Source: Globicatella sulfidifaciens DSM 15739
Lineage (GTDB): Bacteria; Bacillota; Bacilli; Lactobacillales; Aerococcaceae
Reading direction: 5' to 3'
Length of the DNA: 64,000 bases
Assembly: GCF_900167405.1 (NCBI RefSeq)
Contig: NZ_FUWO01000002.1
Span: 62,001-126,000 of the forward strand
In this document: piece by piece, positions 21,096 to 31,533 of the stretch
Layout: every line of letters begins with the position of its first letter
How positions within the stretch are numbered: position 1 is the stretch's first letter
Program-made: the position numbers and the translations under genes
Notes under the pieces: model-generated
The model's input: only the letters and a program-made list of their open reading frames with translations
Databases searched by the model: none
What the model was told of the DNA's origin: nothing

Positions 21096-21120
21096 AGTTA
21101 GTTTGGAATACAAACTAACT
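21096..21120 (+). promoter_or_regulatory. XylR operator at phosphoketolase
   Basis: AGTTAGTTTG (21096-21105) and CAAACTAACT (21111-21120) are perfectly complementary and separated by five bases. This matches the known xylO form of ROK-type XylR in Bacillus and lactobacilli. It is the best-preserved of four copies in the window and places the phosphoketolase under xylose control. Confidence 0.9.
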
Positions 21121-21156
21121 AAAGATTTAAGCAGTACTTATTGAGAGGAGTCAACA

Positions 21157-23523
21157 ATGACTAATTATGATGATAAAAGCTACTTGGAAAAAGTAGATAA
21201 ATGGTGGAGAGCAGCGAACTATATCTCTGTGGCACAGATGTATTTAAAAGATAATCCTTTATTACGTAAAGAGTTATCAAGTGAAGATGTAAAATTAACG
21301 CCAATTGGACACTGGGGGACTATTTCAGGTCAAAATTTTATTTATGCTCATTTGAATCGTGTAATTAACAAGTATGATTTAGATATGTTCTATATTGAAG
21401 GACCTGGACACGGTGGACAGGTGATGGTTTCAAATTCATTTATTGATGGATCGTATTCAGAACTATATCCAGAAATCACACCAGATGAAGCTGGCTTAAA
21501 ACAATTATGTAAAATTTTCTCTTTTCCTGGAGGAATTGCTTCACATGCTGCGCCAGAAACGCCAGGGTCAATTCATGAAGGGGGAGAATTAGGTTATTCG
21601 CTTTCTCATGCTACCGGTGCGATTTTAGATAATCCAAATTTAATTGCAGCAACAGTGGTTGGAGATGGGGAAGCTGAGACAGGACCACTAGCAGCTGGAT
21701 GGTTCTCAAATACATTTATCAACCCTGTGAATGACGGTGCTGTTTTACCCATTTTATATTTAAATGGTGGAAAAATTCATAATCCAACTATTTTAGAACG
21801 TAAAACTAATGAAGAATTAATGGATATGTTCAATGGATTGGGCTGGACCCCTATTTTTGTAGGTGGAACAGATCCTGAAGTGGTTCATCCGCAAATGGCC
21901 AAAAAGTTAGATGAAGCAATTGAATTAATTAAAAATATTCAAACCGAAGCAAGAAAACATCCAGCTGAAGAAGCAACGCAAGCTAAATGGCCTGTTCTTA
22001 TTGTCCGCATACCAAAAGGATGGACGGGGCCAAAAGAATGGAATGGCGAACCTGTTGAAGGAGGTTTTAGAGCCCATCAAGTTCCAATTCCTGTTACAGG
22101 TAAAGATATGACGACTGCTCCATATTTGGTGGAATGGTTAGAATCTTATAAGCCTGAAGAATTATTTGATGAAAAAGGATATATTAAAGCAGAAATTCGT
22201 GCTATTTCACCAAAAGGTCATCGTAGAATGTCAATGAATCCTGTAACGAATGCAGGGATCGTTGAAAAGATGAACACAGCCGATTGGAGACAACATGCGT
22301 TAGACATAGGACAACCTGGTGAAATAATCGCACAAGATATGATTGAGTTAGGTAAATATGCGGCTGATTTAATAAAAGAAAATCCAAAAAACTTCCGTAT
22401 CTTTGGACCAGATGAAACAAAATCTAATCGTCTACAACATGTATTTGATGCGACAAACCGCCAATGGTTAGGACGTGTGAATAAAGAATATGATGAATGG
22501 ATTTCACCAGTTGGTCGTGTCATTGACTCACAATTATCCGAACATCAAGCAGAAGGATTCCTAGAAGGTTATGTCTTAACTGGACGTCATGGATTCTTTG
22601 CTTCATATGAATCATTCTTGCGAGTAGTCGATTCAATGATTACCCAACATTTTAAATGGTTACGTAAGTCTAAAACACATGCACCATGGCGTAAAAATTA
22701 TCCGTCATTAAACCTGATTGCGACATCGACAGTATTTCAACAAGATCATAATGGTTATACGCACCAAGATCCAGGTTTATTGACACATTTAGCTGAAAAA
22801 ACACCTGAATTTATTCGTGAATATTTACCAGCAGATACCAATAGTTTATTAGCTGTAATGGATAAATCTTTGCGAGACGAAGATAAAATTAATTTAATTG
22901 TTTCTTCAAAACATCCACGTCCGCAATTCTACTCAGCTGATGAAGCGCAAGAATTGGTAGAAAAAGGCTATAAAGTAATTGATTGGGCATCTACAGATAA
23001 TGGGGAAACTCCAGATGTAGTCATTGCAGCGGCCGGTACGGAGCCAAACTTAGAAGCACTCGCAGCAATATCAATATTGAACAAAGCGTTCCCTGAAATG
23101 AAGATTCGCTTTATAAATATAGTCGATATATTAAAATTACGACATCCAGATGTTGATGCTAGAGGATTGACTGACGATGAGTTTAATAACCTATTTACCA
23201 CTGATAAGCCGATTATCTTTGCTTTCCACGGTTATGAAGGGATGATTCGCGATATGTTCTTTAAACGTCAAAATCATCATATTTCAATCCACGGTTACCG
23301 TGAAAATGGGGATATTACCACACCATTTGATATGCGTGTATTATCAGAACTCGATCGTTTCCATTTAGCAAAAGATGCAGCTGAGGCTGTTTATGGTGAT
23401 GCGGCAGGAGCGTTTAAAGAAAAAATGTTAGATACCGTTGCCTATCATACAGATTATATCCGTAAACATGGAAGTGATATTCCGGAAGTTTTAGATTGGA
23501 AATGGGAATCATTAACCAAATAA
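21157..23523 (+). CDS. xpkA: Xylulose-5-phosphate/fructose-6-phosphate phosphoketolase
   Basis: It splits D-xylulose-5-P with phosphate into acetyl-P and glyceraldehyde-3-P, the key reaction of pentose heterofermentation. The 788-residue length is standard. Thiamine diphosphate signatures are present: PGHGGQ near residue 84, [15 protein letters not shown] near 141 and [11 protein letters not shown] near 167. Gene position joins the arabinose and xylose branches. GAGAGGAG precedes the ATG. A XylR operator controls its promoter. Whether fructose-6-P is also a substrate cannot be told from sequence. Confidence 0.96.
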   Translation: MTNYDDKSYLEKVDKWWRAANYISVAQMYLKDNPLLRKELSSEDVKLTPIGHWGTISGQNFIYAHLNRVINKYDLDMFYIEGPGHGGQVMVSNSFIDGSYSELYPEITPDEAGLKQLCKIFSFPGGIASHAAPETPGSIHEGGELGYSLSHATGAILDNPNLIAATVVGDGEAETGPLAAGWFSNTFINPVNDGAVLPILYLNGGKIHNPTILERKTNEELMDMFNGLGWTPIFVGGTDPEVVHPQMAKKLDEAIELIKNIQTEARKHPAEEATQAKWPVLIVRIPKGWTGPKEWNGEPVEGGFRAHQVPIPVTGKDMTTAPYLVEWLESYKPEELFDEKGYIKAEIRAISPKGHRRMSMNPVTNAGIVEKMNTADWRQHALDIGQPGEIIAQDMIELGKYAADLIKENPKNFRIFGPDETKSNRLQHVFDATNRQWLGRVNKEYDEWISPVGRVIDSQLSEHQAEGFLEGYVLTGRHGFFASYESFLRVVDSMITQHFKWLRKSKTHAPWRKNYPSLNLIATSTVFQQDHNGYTHQDPGLLTHLAEKTPEFIREYLPADTNSLLAVMDKSLRDEDKINLIVSSKHPRPQFYSADEAQELVEKGYKVIDWASTDNGETPDVVIAAAGTEPNLEALAAISILNKAFPEMKIRFINIVDILKLRHPDVDARGLTDDEFNNLFTTDKPIIFAFHGYEGMIRDMFFKRQNHHISIHGYRENGDITTPFDMRVLSELDRFHLAKDAAEAVYGDAAGAFKEKMLDTVAYHTDYIRKHGSDIPEVLDWKWESLTK

Positions 23524-23552
23524 CGCTTTAATTTATTCTGTATCATGCATAC

Positions 23553-23595
23553 GCCCTTTAGGTAATAATTGTTTACCTAAGGGGCTTGTTTATTT
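23553..23595 (+). terminator. Terminator between phosphoketolase and the convergent regulator
   Basis: GCCCTTTAGGTAA pairs with TTACCTAAGGGGC with one G-T wobble, followed by a T-rich tail. Genes on both sides converge here, so it may serve both. Confidence 0.82.
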
Positions 23596-23658
23596 GGCTC
23601 AATGTCGAATTGGATTTAAAGAATATTTGTCAATCCCCCCTACCAATGAGGGATTAAT

Positions 23659-25104
23659 TTATTTCAAATAGCGATTTAACCGACTACGACTGATGTTTAA
23701 TGCTTGTAAAGTTTTTTCTTTATTATTGCCAAATTCTTTTAATTTTGTTTGAATAATTTCTTGAATGTATTCATCTAGTTTAAGATTGTTGGTCACTGTT
23801 GCATCCTTGAGATACGATTTTTTAAATTGATTCATTTGGACAATTTTGAGACTTTCTTTTACGCGATTTGCGGTCACACGAATTTCTTCATTTAAAGCAA
23901 CAATCCATTTAATGACTGCTTCAAGCTGAGCAAAATTTAAGTGCCAATGATAAGATTCAAGCAGTTCAAGTGCCGGCTGATCATAATGAAAGATGGTTTT
24001 ATCCATTATCTGACAATAATGATGCGTCATCAAGCGGATAATTACCTCAAAATCAACATACTCATTTAGATTGAGCATTCGTATGGGAAAAGATTGATAA
24101 TAAATTGAATTTCGTACAACGGTATTTGACTCCTCAGTTTCATAAAGGTAAACACAATACGAAAGATCATTTTGTAAGTTATTATTGACAACTTGTATTA
24201 ATTTATCTTGGTCAAATTCGGACAGACACTCAGTATGTTGAAAAATATAACGAGAATTGTATTGTGATAGCAAAATTGGAGCGAGAATCCACCAGTTTGA
24301 ATCAAATTGACGGCAATCAATTAGATAATAATTCTGAATGGTTAAATTATTGTGTTGACCGATTACTATCCCCATCAAGCTTTTTAAGGTATTCACATTA
24401 CCATAGACAAAGAATGAGGAATAGTTCGAAGTAATTTTACTAAACTTTATATTATCTAAATATGTATTTAACACAGGTCGAAGGTAGTTATTTGGCAATA
24501 AGTCATTAAAATTTGTTAGGGAATGAAGCGTTACTACAGGATGTACGAGTTCAACAATATTTTGCTTTTTCTTTTTAGAATATAGATGGTAAATTTCATT
24601 TTCAAAAACAAATTTATCTTCCTCTGTTTCATAATTTTGATTGGATAAATCTAATATGGACGGAGAAATAGGTAATTTAAAATGTAATGTGTCGTGTTCG
24701 AATAATAATTGTTGTTGATCATCATAAATTAAATAGTCAATTTGATTCTTAGTAAGTAAATACTTTAACAGTGAATTATAAAATTTTATTTTTTTAATAG
24801 GTAACATGACTTCAATGATATGTTTTATTAGACGATTGATGGTTTCGCTAGAGACCAGATAAGTTAAAGTTTCATAAGCAGTTAAGCGAGTAATTGGATA
24901 TAAATAGGAATCAGTAATCAGTGTAGAATATTCTTTCTCGGATAATTTATTTAATTCATCCGTCAAATGCTCCCACGAATGAATCGCAATGATGGGTATT
25001 GTGACATCGAGGGAGTCAACAACTTGTTTAGTTTCTTTATAAAGAGAATCAGTGGTATAAATAATCGTTTGATGCAAATTATTTTGACCTAACTTTATAG
25101 TCAT
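23659..25104 (-). CDS. Degenerate enhancer-binding-protein-like regulator with Fis-type HTH
   Basis: The 481-residue protein ends in a Fis/HTH_8-type helix-turn-helix (NNKEKTLQALNISRSRLNRYLK, in part, residues 455-481). Residues 225-410 keep the outline of a sigma-54-activator AAA+ domain: FFVYGNVNTLKS where Walker A should be (235-242), then LIDC near 262, IFQHTECLSEFDQDKL near 288 and HWHLNFAQLEAVI near 392, where activators have YWPGNVRELEN. The glycines and lysine of Walker A, the Walker B acids and the GAFTGA loop are gone, so it cannot hydrolyse ATP or activate sigma-54. The N-terminal 200 residues resemble a PrpR-type sensor only loosely. It is divergent from xylA and may regulate pentose genes. 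No specific family name can be supported. Confidence 0.6.
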   Translation of the reverse strand: MTIKLGQNNLHQTIIYTTDSLYKETKQVVDSLDVTIPIIAIHSWEHLTDELNKLSEKEYSTLITDSYLYPITRLTAYETLTYLVSSETINRLIKHIIEVMLPIKKIKFYNSLLKYLLTKNQIDYLIYDDQQQLLFEHDTLHFKLPISPSILDLSNQNYETEEDKFVFENEIYHLYSKKKKQNIVELVHPVVTLHSLTNFNDLLPNNYLRPVLNTYLDNIKFSKITSNYSSFFVYGNVNTLKSLMGIVIGQHNNLTIQNYYLIDCRQFDSNWWILAPILLSQYNSRYIFQHTECLSEFDQDKLIQVVNNNLQNDLSYCVYLYETEESNTVVRNSIYYQSFPIRMLNLNEYVDFEVIIRLMTHHYCQIMDKTIFHYDQPALELLESYHWHLNFAQLEAVIKWIVALNEEIRVTANRVKESLKIVQMNQFKKSYLKDATVTNNLKLDEYIQEIIQTKLKEFGNNKEKTLQALNISRSRLNRYLK

Positions 25105-25253
25105 TTTTGATTGTCAAATTAAGCTATTCAAAAAGAATCGATAGTAGTCGTATTAAGTTGAAAATGCATCAGATATTAAAAAAAGATGAATAACAACACC
25201 TTTATTTTTAATGATGCTTATATTAAGAATAAAAAAATAATTTATAAAAAGTA

Positions 25254-25282
25254 TTGACAATAACATTTGAAAACGTTACAAT
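25254..25282 (+). promoter_or_regulatory. xylAB promoter
   Basis: TTGACA (25254-25259), 17 bases, and TACAAT (25277-25282). The -10 region overlaps a cre-like site and is followed at once by a XylR operator. Confidence 0.88.
25268..25281 (+). promoter_or_regulatory. cre-like CcpA site in the xylA promoter
   Basis: TGAAAACGTTACAA fits the cre consensus TGWAARCGYTWNCW at all but the penultimate C. It covers the -10 box, so CcpA would repress xylAB when glucose is present. Confidence 0.75.
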
Positions 25283-25288
25283 TTATTT

Positions 25289-25313
25289 AGTTAGTTTATT
25301 AGACAAACAAACC
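25289..25313 (+). promoter_or_regulatory. XylR operator at xylA
   Basis: AGTTAGTTTA and CAAACAAACC flank a five-base spacer. The spacing and half-sites match the phosphoketolase operator with a few mismatches. Confidence 0.85.
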
Positions 25314-25336
25314 CAAAAAGAAGAGGAGAATGAAAA

Positions 25337-26644
25337 ATGAGTTATTTCCCAGAGATTAGTCAAATTAAATATGAAGGCAAAGAAACCAATAATTTATTTG
25401 CTTTCCGTCACTATAACCCAGAAGAAGTGGTTTTAGGCAAAACAATGAAAGAACATTTACGTTTTGCGGTTGCTTATTGGCATACCATGACCCAAGACGG
25501 TAGCGATCCATTTGGTAACCCTGTTAATGAACGTACTTGGTTTGGTGAAACACCAATGGACACAGCGCGTAATCGTGTAGAGGCTTTCTTTGAAATCTTA
25601 ACAAAATTAGGGGTAGAATATTTCTGTTTCCACGATGTGGATATCGCACCAGAAGGTGATTCATTAGAAGAATTCTTCCAAAATTTAGATGAAATTACCA
25701 ATTTAATTAAAGAAAAAATGGATGAAACAGGTATTAAATTATTATGGAATACCGCTAATATGTTCTCTCATCCACGCTATAACAATGGTGCAGCATCATC
25801 TAATAATGCAGATGTATTTGCTTATGCGGCAGCCCAAGTGAAAAAAGGTTTAGACATCAGTAAAAAATTAGGTGGCGAAAACTATGTATTCTGGGGTGGT
25901 CGTGAAGGCTACGAGTCATTATTAAATACTGATATGGCATTAGAACAAGATAATATTGCGCGTTTATTCAAAATGGCGATTGCTTATGGCGAAAAAATTG
26001 GTCATAAACCACAATTCTTAATTGAACCAAAACCAAAAGAACCATCAAAACACCAATATGACTTTGATGCAGCGACAACAATGGCATTTATTCAAAAATA
26101 TGGTTTAGACGGCGACTTCAAATTAAACTTAGAAGCAAACCATGCGACATTAGCAGGTCATACTTTTGAACACGAATTAAATGTGGCACGTAACTATGAG
26201 GCATTAGGCTCAATCGATGCCAACCAAGGTGACCTATTATTAGGCTGGGATACGGATGAATTCCCAACAAATGTGTATGATACAACCTTTACAATGTATG
26301 AAATCTTAGAAAATGGTGGAATTGCACCGGGTGGTATTAACTTTGATGCGAAAGTAAGACGTTCATCACATGAAATGGAAGACTTATTATTAGCGCATAT
26401 TGCGGGTATGGATACCTATGCACGTGGCTTAAAAGCAGCAGCGAAATTAAAAGAAACACGTTACTTAGATGATTTACGTGAAAAACGTTATGCAAGTTAC
26501 ACTGAAGGTGTAGGTAAACGCATTGTAGACGGCGAAGAAGATTTAGAAAGCTTAACTGCTTATGCAATGGAAAACCAAGATATTCGATTAGAATCAGGTC
26601 ATTTAGAGGTTGTTAAATCTCGTTTAAATGATTTATTATTCTAA
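25337..26644 (+). CDS. xylA: Xylose isomerase
   Basis: It converts D-xylose to D-xylulose. The 435-residue size with an N-terminal extension marks a class II enzyme. Motifs are [12 protein letters not shown] near residue 97 with the catalytic histidine, WGGREGYE near 185, and the metal-binding EPKPKEP near 230. GAGGAG precedes the ATG. It is followed 23 bases later by xylB. Codon use is notably regular (GCA, CGT, TTA), as in highly expressed genes. Confidence 0.97.
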   Translation: MSYFPEISQIKYEGKETNNLFAFRHYNPEEVVLGKTMKEHLRFAVAYWHTMTQDGSDPFGNPVNERTWFGETPMDTARNRVEAFFEILTKLGVEYFCFHDVDIAPEGDSLEEFFQNLDEITNLIKEKMDETGIKLLWNTANMFSHPRYNNGAASSNNADVFAYAAAQVKKGLDISKKLGGENYVFWGGREGYESLLNTDMALEQDNIARLFKMAIAYGEKIGHKPQFLIEPKPKEPSKHQYDFDAATTMAFIQKYGLDGDFKLNLEANHATLAGHTFEHELNVARNYEALGSIDANQGDLLLGWDTDEFPTNVYDTTFTMYEILENGGIAPGGINFDAKVRRSSHEMEDLLLAHIAGMDTYARGLKAAAKLKETRYLDDLREKRYASYTEGVGKRIVDGEEDLESLTAYAMENQDIRLESGHLEVVKSRLNDLLF

Positions 26645-26667
26645 TTTAGAAAGTTGAGGTGGGACAG

Positions 26668-28140
26668 ATGAGTTATGTTTTAGGTATTGACTTAGGAACA
26701 GGGTCATTAAAGGGTTTATTATTTAATGAATCTGGCGAATTAATCACCACCGCTGATCAAAATTATGCTTTATTACAGCCTAAACCAGGGTATAGTGAGC
26801 AAAATCCATTGGATTGGAAAGAGGCTATGTTTAATGTAATGGATGAGTTGAACAATCGTGTTGATGATTTTTCAGAGCGTCTTGTTGCCATTAGTTTTTC
26901 TGGTCAAATGCATAGTTTAGTCTTACTCGACCAACATAACGAAGTGATAAGACCGGCTATTTTATGGAATGATGTCAGAACCACAAAACAATGTCAAACC
27001 ATTATGGAGGAATTTGGACCTGAGTTATTAGCGATTACTAAAAATATAGCACTTGAAGGTTTCACATTACCAAAGATTTTATGGATTCAAGAAAATGAAC
27101 TAGAAAACTGGCAGAAAACGAAGCATTTAATGCTACCAAAAGATTATTTGGTTTATAGTCTAACCGGAGAGTATTCAATGGACTATTCGGATGCTGCGGG
27201 TACTCTTTTATTGGATATAGAAAAATTGGATTGGTCGGAAGATATTTTAACTCAATTTAATATTAACCGTTCCATTTTACCAACCTTGCATCGTTCAATC
27301 GATAAAGTAGCCTCAATTACAACTGACATAAAAGAACGATATGGCTTTACTCATGATGTGAGTGTTCATGCCGGTGGAGCCGATAATGCCTGTGCTGCTT
27401 TAGGTGCAGGGATAGTTGATAAAGGATTAGGTATGATTTCAATTGGAACGAGTGGTGTGTTCTTGGCAAGTGAACCAACAGCCGAAGTTGATTATAAAGG
27501 GAAAGTCCATCTGTTTAATCATAGTGCTCCCGATTTATATTATGCTATGGGAGTGACTTTGGCAGCTGGAAATTCATTAAACTGGTTCAAAAATACCTTT
27601 GCAAGCAATTTAAAATTTGAAGAATTACTTGAAGGTATTGATAAAATTGAACCAGGTTCAGAAGGATTATTATTTACCCCTTACATTACCGGAGAACGCA
27701 CCCCTCATAATGATAGTGAAATTCGTGGAAGTTTTACCAATATCGATATTCGTCATGGATTAAAACATTTTGCTAGAGCAGTTTTAGAAGGGATTACTTT
27801 CTCTTTAAAAGACGCCCAAATGATTATGAGTAATGTTTCCAATCAAGAGTTTGATCGGTTAGTGTCAGTAGGTGGTGGAGCCAAAAATAAAGACTGGTTG
27901 CAAATGCAAGCAGATATATTTAACGCTGAGATTATTACACTAGAAACAGAGCAAGGGCCAGGTGTAGGTGCAGCGATGTTGGCTGCCATTGGTAGTGGAG
28001 TGGTGGATTCTGTAGAAGATTGTATTTCTAAATTTGTGAAATATGACAACCATTATCAACCTAATGCCGACAATGTAGCGAAATATCAAGAAGTTTATGA
28101 AAGATATCAAAAAGTATATCCTGCAATTAAACAAATTTAG
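26668..28140 (+). CDS. xylB: Xylulokinase
   Basis: It phosphorylates D-xylulose to D-xylulose-5-P. FGGY-kinase motifs are present: GIDLGTGSLKGL near the start, FSGQMHSLVLLD near residue 76, IGTSGVFLAS near 258 and VGGGAKNKDWLQM near 400. I start at the ATG at 26668, which has GAGGTGGG upstream, and not at the GTG nine bases before. It forms an operon with xylA and ends at a strong terminator. Confidence 0.95.
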   Translation: MSYVLGIDLGTGSLKGLLFNESGELITTADQNYALLQPKPGYSEQNPLDWKEAMFNVMDELNNRVDDFSERLVAISFSGQMHSLVLLDQHNEVIRPAILWNDVRTTKQCQTIMEEFGPELLAITKNIALEGFTLPKILWIQENELENWQKTKHLMLPKDYLVYSLTGEYSMDYSDAAGTLLLDIEKLDWSEDILTQFNINRSILPTLHRSIDKVASITTDIKERYGFTHDVSVHAGGADNACAALGAGIVDKGLGMISIGTSGVFLASEPTAEVDYKGKVHLFNHSAPDLYYAMGVTLAAGNSLNWFKNTFASNLKFEELLEGIDKIEPGSEGLLFTPYITGERTPHNDSEIRGSFTNIDIRHGLKHFARAVLEGITFSLKDAQMIMSNVSNQEFDRLVSVGGGAKNKDWLQMQADIFNAEIITLETEQGPGVGAAMLAAIGSGVVDSVEDCISKFVKYDNHYQPNADNVAKYQEVYERYQKVYPAIKQI

Positions 28141-28150
28141 CCCCTTAGTT

Positions 28151-28183
28151 AAGATGTTGGTGGTTTTCACCAACATCTTTTAT
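28151..28183 (+). terminator. Terminator after xylAB
   Basis: AAGATGTTGGTG (28151-28162) and its exact complement (28168-28179) enclose a five-base loop and are followed by T residues. Confidence 0.88.
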
Positions 28184-28333
28184 TCATTTATTGTTAATCA
28201 ATTTAGTGAGAGTTGAAAAATTATAATGAAAATATTGAAAACATTTATGAATTAGTGAAAGCAAAAAATTGGTCAGCTAAATTTCTATTAAGTTCGAAAT
28301 AGCGAAAAATTAAGAATTTATATAAAAAAATCC

Positions 28334-28362
28334 TTTACAAAATAGACAAAAAACGATATACT
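28334..28362 (+). promoter_or_regulatory. Promoter of the xylosidase-transporter operon
   Basis: TTTACA (28334-28339), a 17-base spacer and TATACT (28357-28362). A XylR operator begins three bases later. Confidence 0.8.
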
Positions 28363-28364
28363 TT

Positions 28365-28389
28365 AGTTAGTTTAGAGAACTAACGAACT
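28365..28389 (+). promoter_or_regulatory. XylR operator at the first xylosidase gene
   Basis: AGTTAGTTTA (28365-28374) and CTAACGAACT (28380-28389) with five bases between. The left half matches the other copies; the right half is more diverged. Confidence 0.75.
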
Positions 28390-28415
28390 CAATAATAATT
28401 TGGAGGTATCTAAAA

Positions 28416-30032
28416 ATGAAAATAATAAATCCAGTTTTGAAAGGATTTAATCCGGATCCATCAATGATTCGAGTAGAAGATACGTACTATATTGCTACTT
28501 CAACTTTCGAATGGTTCCCAGGTATACAAATTCACCAATCAAAAGATTTAATTAATTGGGAATTATTAACACATCCATTATCTACAACAACTTTATTAGA
28601 TATGAAAGCGAATCCAGATTCTGGTGGGGTTTGGGCACCGGATATTTCATATGCAGATGGATTGTTTTGGATTGTTTATAGTGATGTAAAAGTTGTGGAA
28701 GGCTCATTTAAAGATGTTACAAACTACTTAATTACATCACCTTCTATTATGGGACCTTGGAGTGATCCAATTGTATTAAATGGTGTTGGATTTGATGCAT
28801 CTCTTTTCCACGATGAAGATGGCAAAAAATATCTCGTACAAATGGAATGGGATCATCGCGAATACATGCATCCGTTTCATGGAATCAAATTAACGGAATA
28901 TTCACATGAAGAAAAACGTTTATTACCAGAAACAAGCAAAATTATTTGGAATGGGACAGAAGTTAAACTGACCGAAGCACCCCATATTTATAAGATTGGA
29001 AAATACTATTACTTATTCTGTGCTGAAGGTGGAACAGTTTATACACATCAACAAGTGGTGGCAAGAAGTACCGAACTATACGGGGAGTACGAAAGTCAAC
29101 CTGATATTTTCTTAACTGCTTTTGATTCTCCGAGAAATCCATTACAAAAATGTGGACATGGATCTTTAGTAGAAACTCAAACCGGAGAATGGTACTTCGC
29201 ACATCTAACTGGTAGACCTTGGCACCATGAGACAGAATCGGTCACAGATCCAAGAGGTTGGTGTACACTTGGTCGTGAAACAGCTATACAAAAAGTAGAG
29301 TGGGATGAAAACGATTGGCCATATATTGTCGGTGGAAAACAAGGTTCACTAGAAGTTGAAGCGCCTAGTTTTGTAACGGCAGAAATCGAAGGAAATCAAG
29401 TTAATAGTCAGTTTGATGACTTTGATAATGACGAGCTAGATATCAACTTCAATACAGTAAGAGTACCATTTGATGCTCAAATGGGAGAAATTAAAGATAG
29501 CCATTTAGTATTGAATGGTAGAGGATCATTTAATAATTTACATACAAATTCTCTAGTTGCAAGAAGATGGCAAGCATTTGAATTTGATGCTGAAATAAAA
29601 ATTAAGTATGAACCGACAACATTCCAACAAATTTCAGGATTAGTTAATTACTATAATTCTAATCATTGGTCAATGATTGCGATAACTTGGGATGAAAACA
29701 CAGGTAAATCATTAGAAATATTACAAAGTGATAATGGACAATTAACAAGTTATTTTGCAAAAAATAAAATTGCAATCCCCGAAAATGTAGAATATGTCTA
29801 TTTAAGAAGTAAGGTAAGAACGACTCATTATACCTATGAGTATTCATTCGATGGAAAAGAATGGAAAGCAACTAATATCATTTTAGATGCTAAAATTTTA
29901 TCAGATGATTATGTCAATATGCACTATGGAGGTTTCTTTACAGGGGCTTTTGTAGGAATGGCTAATATTGACTATTCGGGATATGGATTGAAATCTTACA
30001 TAGATTACTTCAAGTATCAAGAATTGGATTAG
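28416..30032 (+). CDS. xynB: GH43 beta-xylosidase
   Basis: It releases xylose from xylo-oligosaccharides in the cytoplasm (no signal peptide). The 538-residue length and layout match the XynB-type GH43 enzymes: base aspartate in FNPDPSMI near residue 15, [12 protein letters not shown] near 128, acid glutamate in LTEAPHIY near 188, and a C-terminal beta-sandwich from about residue 330 that completes the active site. TSTFEWFPG near 28 is typical. A paralogue with the same start pattern lies at 40.1 kb. It leads an operon with a CUT2 transporter, under XylR. Confidence 0.94.
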   Translation: MKIINPVLKGFNPDPSMIRVEDTYYIATSTFEWFPGIQIHQSKDLINWELLTHPLSTTTLLDMKANPDSGGVWAPDISYADGLFWIVYSDVKVVEGSFKDVTNYLITSPSIMGPWSDPIVLNGVGFDASLFHDEDGKKYLVQMEWDHREYMHPFHGIKLTEYSHEEKRLLPETSKIIWNGTEVKLTEAPHIYKIGKYYYLFCAEGGTVYTHQQVVARSTELYGEYESQPDIFLTAFDSPRNPLQKCGHGSLVETQTGEWYFAHLTGRPWHHETESVTDPRGWCTLGRETAIQKVEWDENDWPYIVGGKQGSLEVEAPSFVTAEIEGNQVNSQFDDFDNDELDINFNTVRVPFDAQMGEIKDSHLVLNGRGSFNNLHTNSLVARRWQAFEFDAEIKIKYEPTTFQQISGLVNYYNSNHWSMIAITWDENTGKSLEILQSDNGQLTSYFAKNKIAIPENVEYVYLRSKVRTTHYTYEYSFDGKEWKATNIILDAKILSDDYVNMHYGGFFTGAFVGMANIDYSGYGLKSYIDYFKYQELD

Positions 30033-30042
30033 AGGTGTAATA

Positions 30043-31524
30043 ATGACAATACTATTTTCTATGAAAGATATTAACAAATCTTTTGGACCAGTAAAAGTAT
30101 TAAAGAATGTTCAACTAGAAGTAGAAAAAGGTGAGATACATGCTTTAATGGGGGAAAATGGTGCAGGGAAATCAACTTTAATGAACATTCTTGGTGGAGT
30201 AATTCAAAAAGATTCTGGAGAAATTCTCTTCGGAAACCAAATGATAGAAAACCACTCTCCACAAATTGCTAAAGATTTGGGAATTGGATTTGTCCATCAA
30301 GAATTTAACTTGGCTGAATCATTAACAGTTGCAGAAAATATTTATATGGGACGATTACCATATAAAAATGAAAAATTAGGAATCGTTGACTACAAAAAAT
30401 TAAATGATAATACAGAATATTATTTAAATATGTTAGGAGTCAATATTAAACCTACGGATGTGGTTTATAAATTATCAACTGCAAGTAAGCAAATGATTGA
30501 AATCGCAAAAGCACTCAGTTTAAACGCTAAAGTTATCATCTTTGATGAACCAACAACTTCATTATCAGATAAAGACGTTGAAGTACTATTCATAATAATC
30601 AATGCTTTAAAACAAAAAGGTATTTCAAGTGTTTATATTTCGCATAGAATGGAGGAAATCCACCAATTATGTGATCGTATCACGATATTACGTGATGGAC
30701 AATATATAAGTACAGATAATGTTAAAGACTTAACAGACCAAGAAATTATTAAAAAATTAGTGGGACGTAACTTGGATAATTTATATCCAGAAAGAAATGT
30801 TGAGGTTGGTGAAATTGCTCTAGAAGTAAAAAATCTATCAGATACTAAAGGTGCAGTAAAAAATGTATCATTTAACGTTAGAAAAGGTGAAGTGGTAGGT
30901 TTTGCAGGTTTGGTGGGGAGTGGCCGTACGGAATTAATGAGACTAGTCTTTGGAGCAGATCCTGTTGAAAGCGGGGAAATATTTGTAAAAGGACAAAAAG
31001 TTAATATTAAATCACCAGTAGAAGCAATCAACAAAGGAATCTGTTTATTAACGGAAGATAGAAAAAACCAAGGTGTTGCTTTGGGACTTTCTATTAAAGA
31101 AAATATTAATATGACAGCCTTAAAATCTAATATTATTAATCACAAGGAAGTTAAGAAAAAAGTTGATGAATTGGTTGAAAACCTACAAATAAAAATTAGT
31201 AGTGTTGACAAGCCAGTATCTTCCTTATCAGGAGGTAACCAACAAAAGGTTGTACTTGCAAAATGGTTAAATACTTCAAATGATATTTACATCTTTGATG
31301 AACCTACCAAAGGTATTGATATCGGAGCTAAAAGTGAGATATATGCCATTATTAATCAGTTAGTAGCGGATGGCAAAGCGGTTATTATAGTCTCTAGTGA
31401 AATTCCGGAATTATTAGGAACAGTCGATCGAATTTATGTCCTTAACGAAGGAAGATTAACAGGTGAGCTGTCCATCGAAGAAAGTACACAAGAAAAAATA
31501 ATGGAATTAGCAACGCTAGGATAG
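30043..31524 (+). CDS. CUT2 sugar ABC transporter ATP-binding protein (XylG/RbsA type)
   Basis: It carries two ABC domains in one 493-residue chain, as usual for monosaccharide CUT2 transporters. Domain 1 has Walker A GENGAGKST near 37 and Walker B FDEPTTSLS near 167. Domain 2 has a degenerate Walker A (GLVGSGRTE near 289), signature LSGGNQQKV near 391 and Walker B FDEPTKGID near 416. It lies 10 bases after the xylosidase gene and precedes permease and binding protein. The XylR operator upstream suggests xylose as cargo. Confidence 0.92.
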   Translation: MTILFSMKDINKSFGPVKVLKNVQLEVEKGEIHALMGENGAGKSTLMNILGGVIQKDSGEILFGNQMIENHSPQIAKDLGIGFVHQEFNLAESLTVAENIYMGRLPYKNEKLGIVDYKKLNDNTEYYLNMLGVNIKPTDVVYKLSTASKQMIEIAKALSLNAKVIIFDEPTTSLSDKDVEVLFIIINALKQKGISSVYISHRMEEIHQLCDRITILRDGQYISTDNVKDLTDQEIIKKLVGRNLDNLYPERNVEVGEIALEVKNLSDTKGAVKNVSFNVRKGEVVGFAGLVGSGRTELMRLVFGADPVESGEIFVKGQKVNIKSPVEAINKGICLLTEDRKNQGVALGLSIKENINMTALKSNIINHKEVKKKVDELVENLQIKISSVDKPVSSLSGGNQQKVVLAKWLNTSNDIYIFDEPTKGIDIGAKSEIYAIINQLVADGKAVIIVSSEIPELLGTVDRIYVLNEGRLTGELSIEESTQEKIMELATLG

Positions 31525-31533
31525 GTGATAAAG

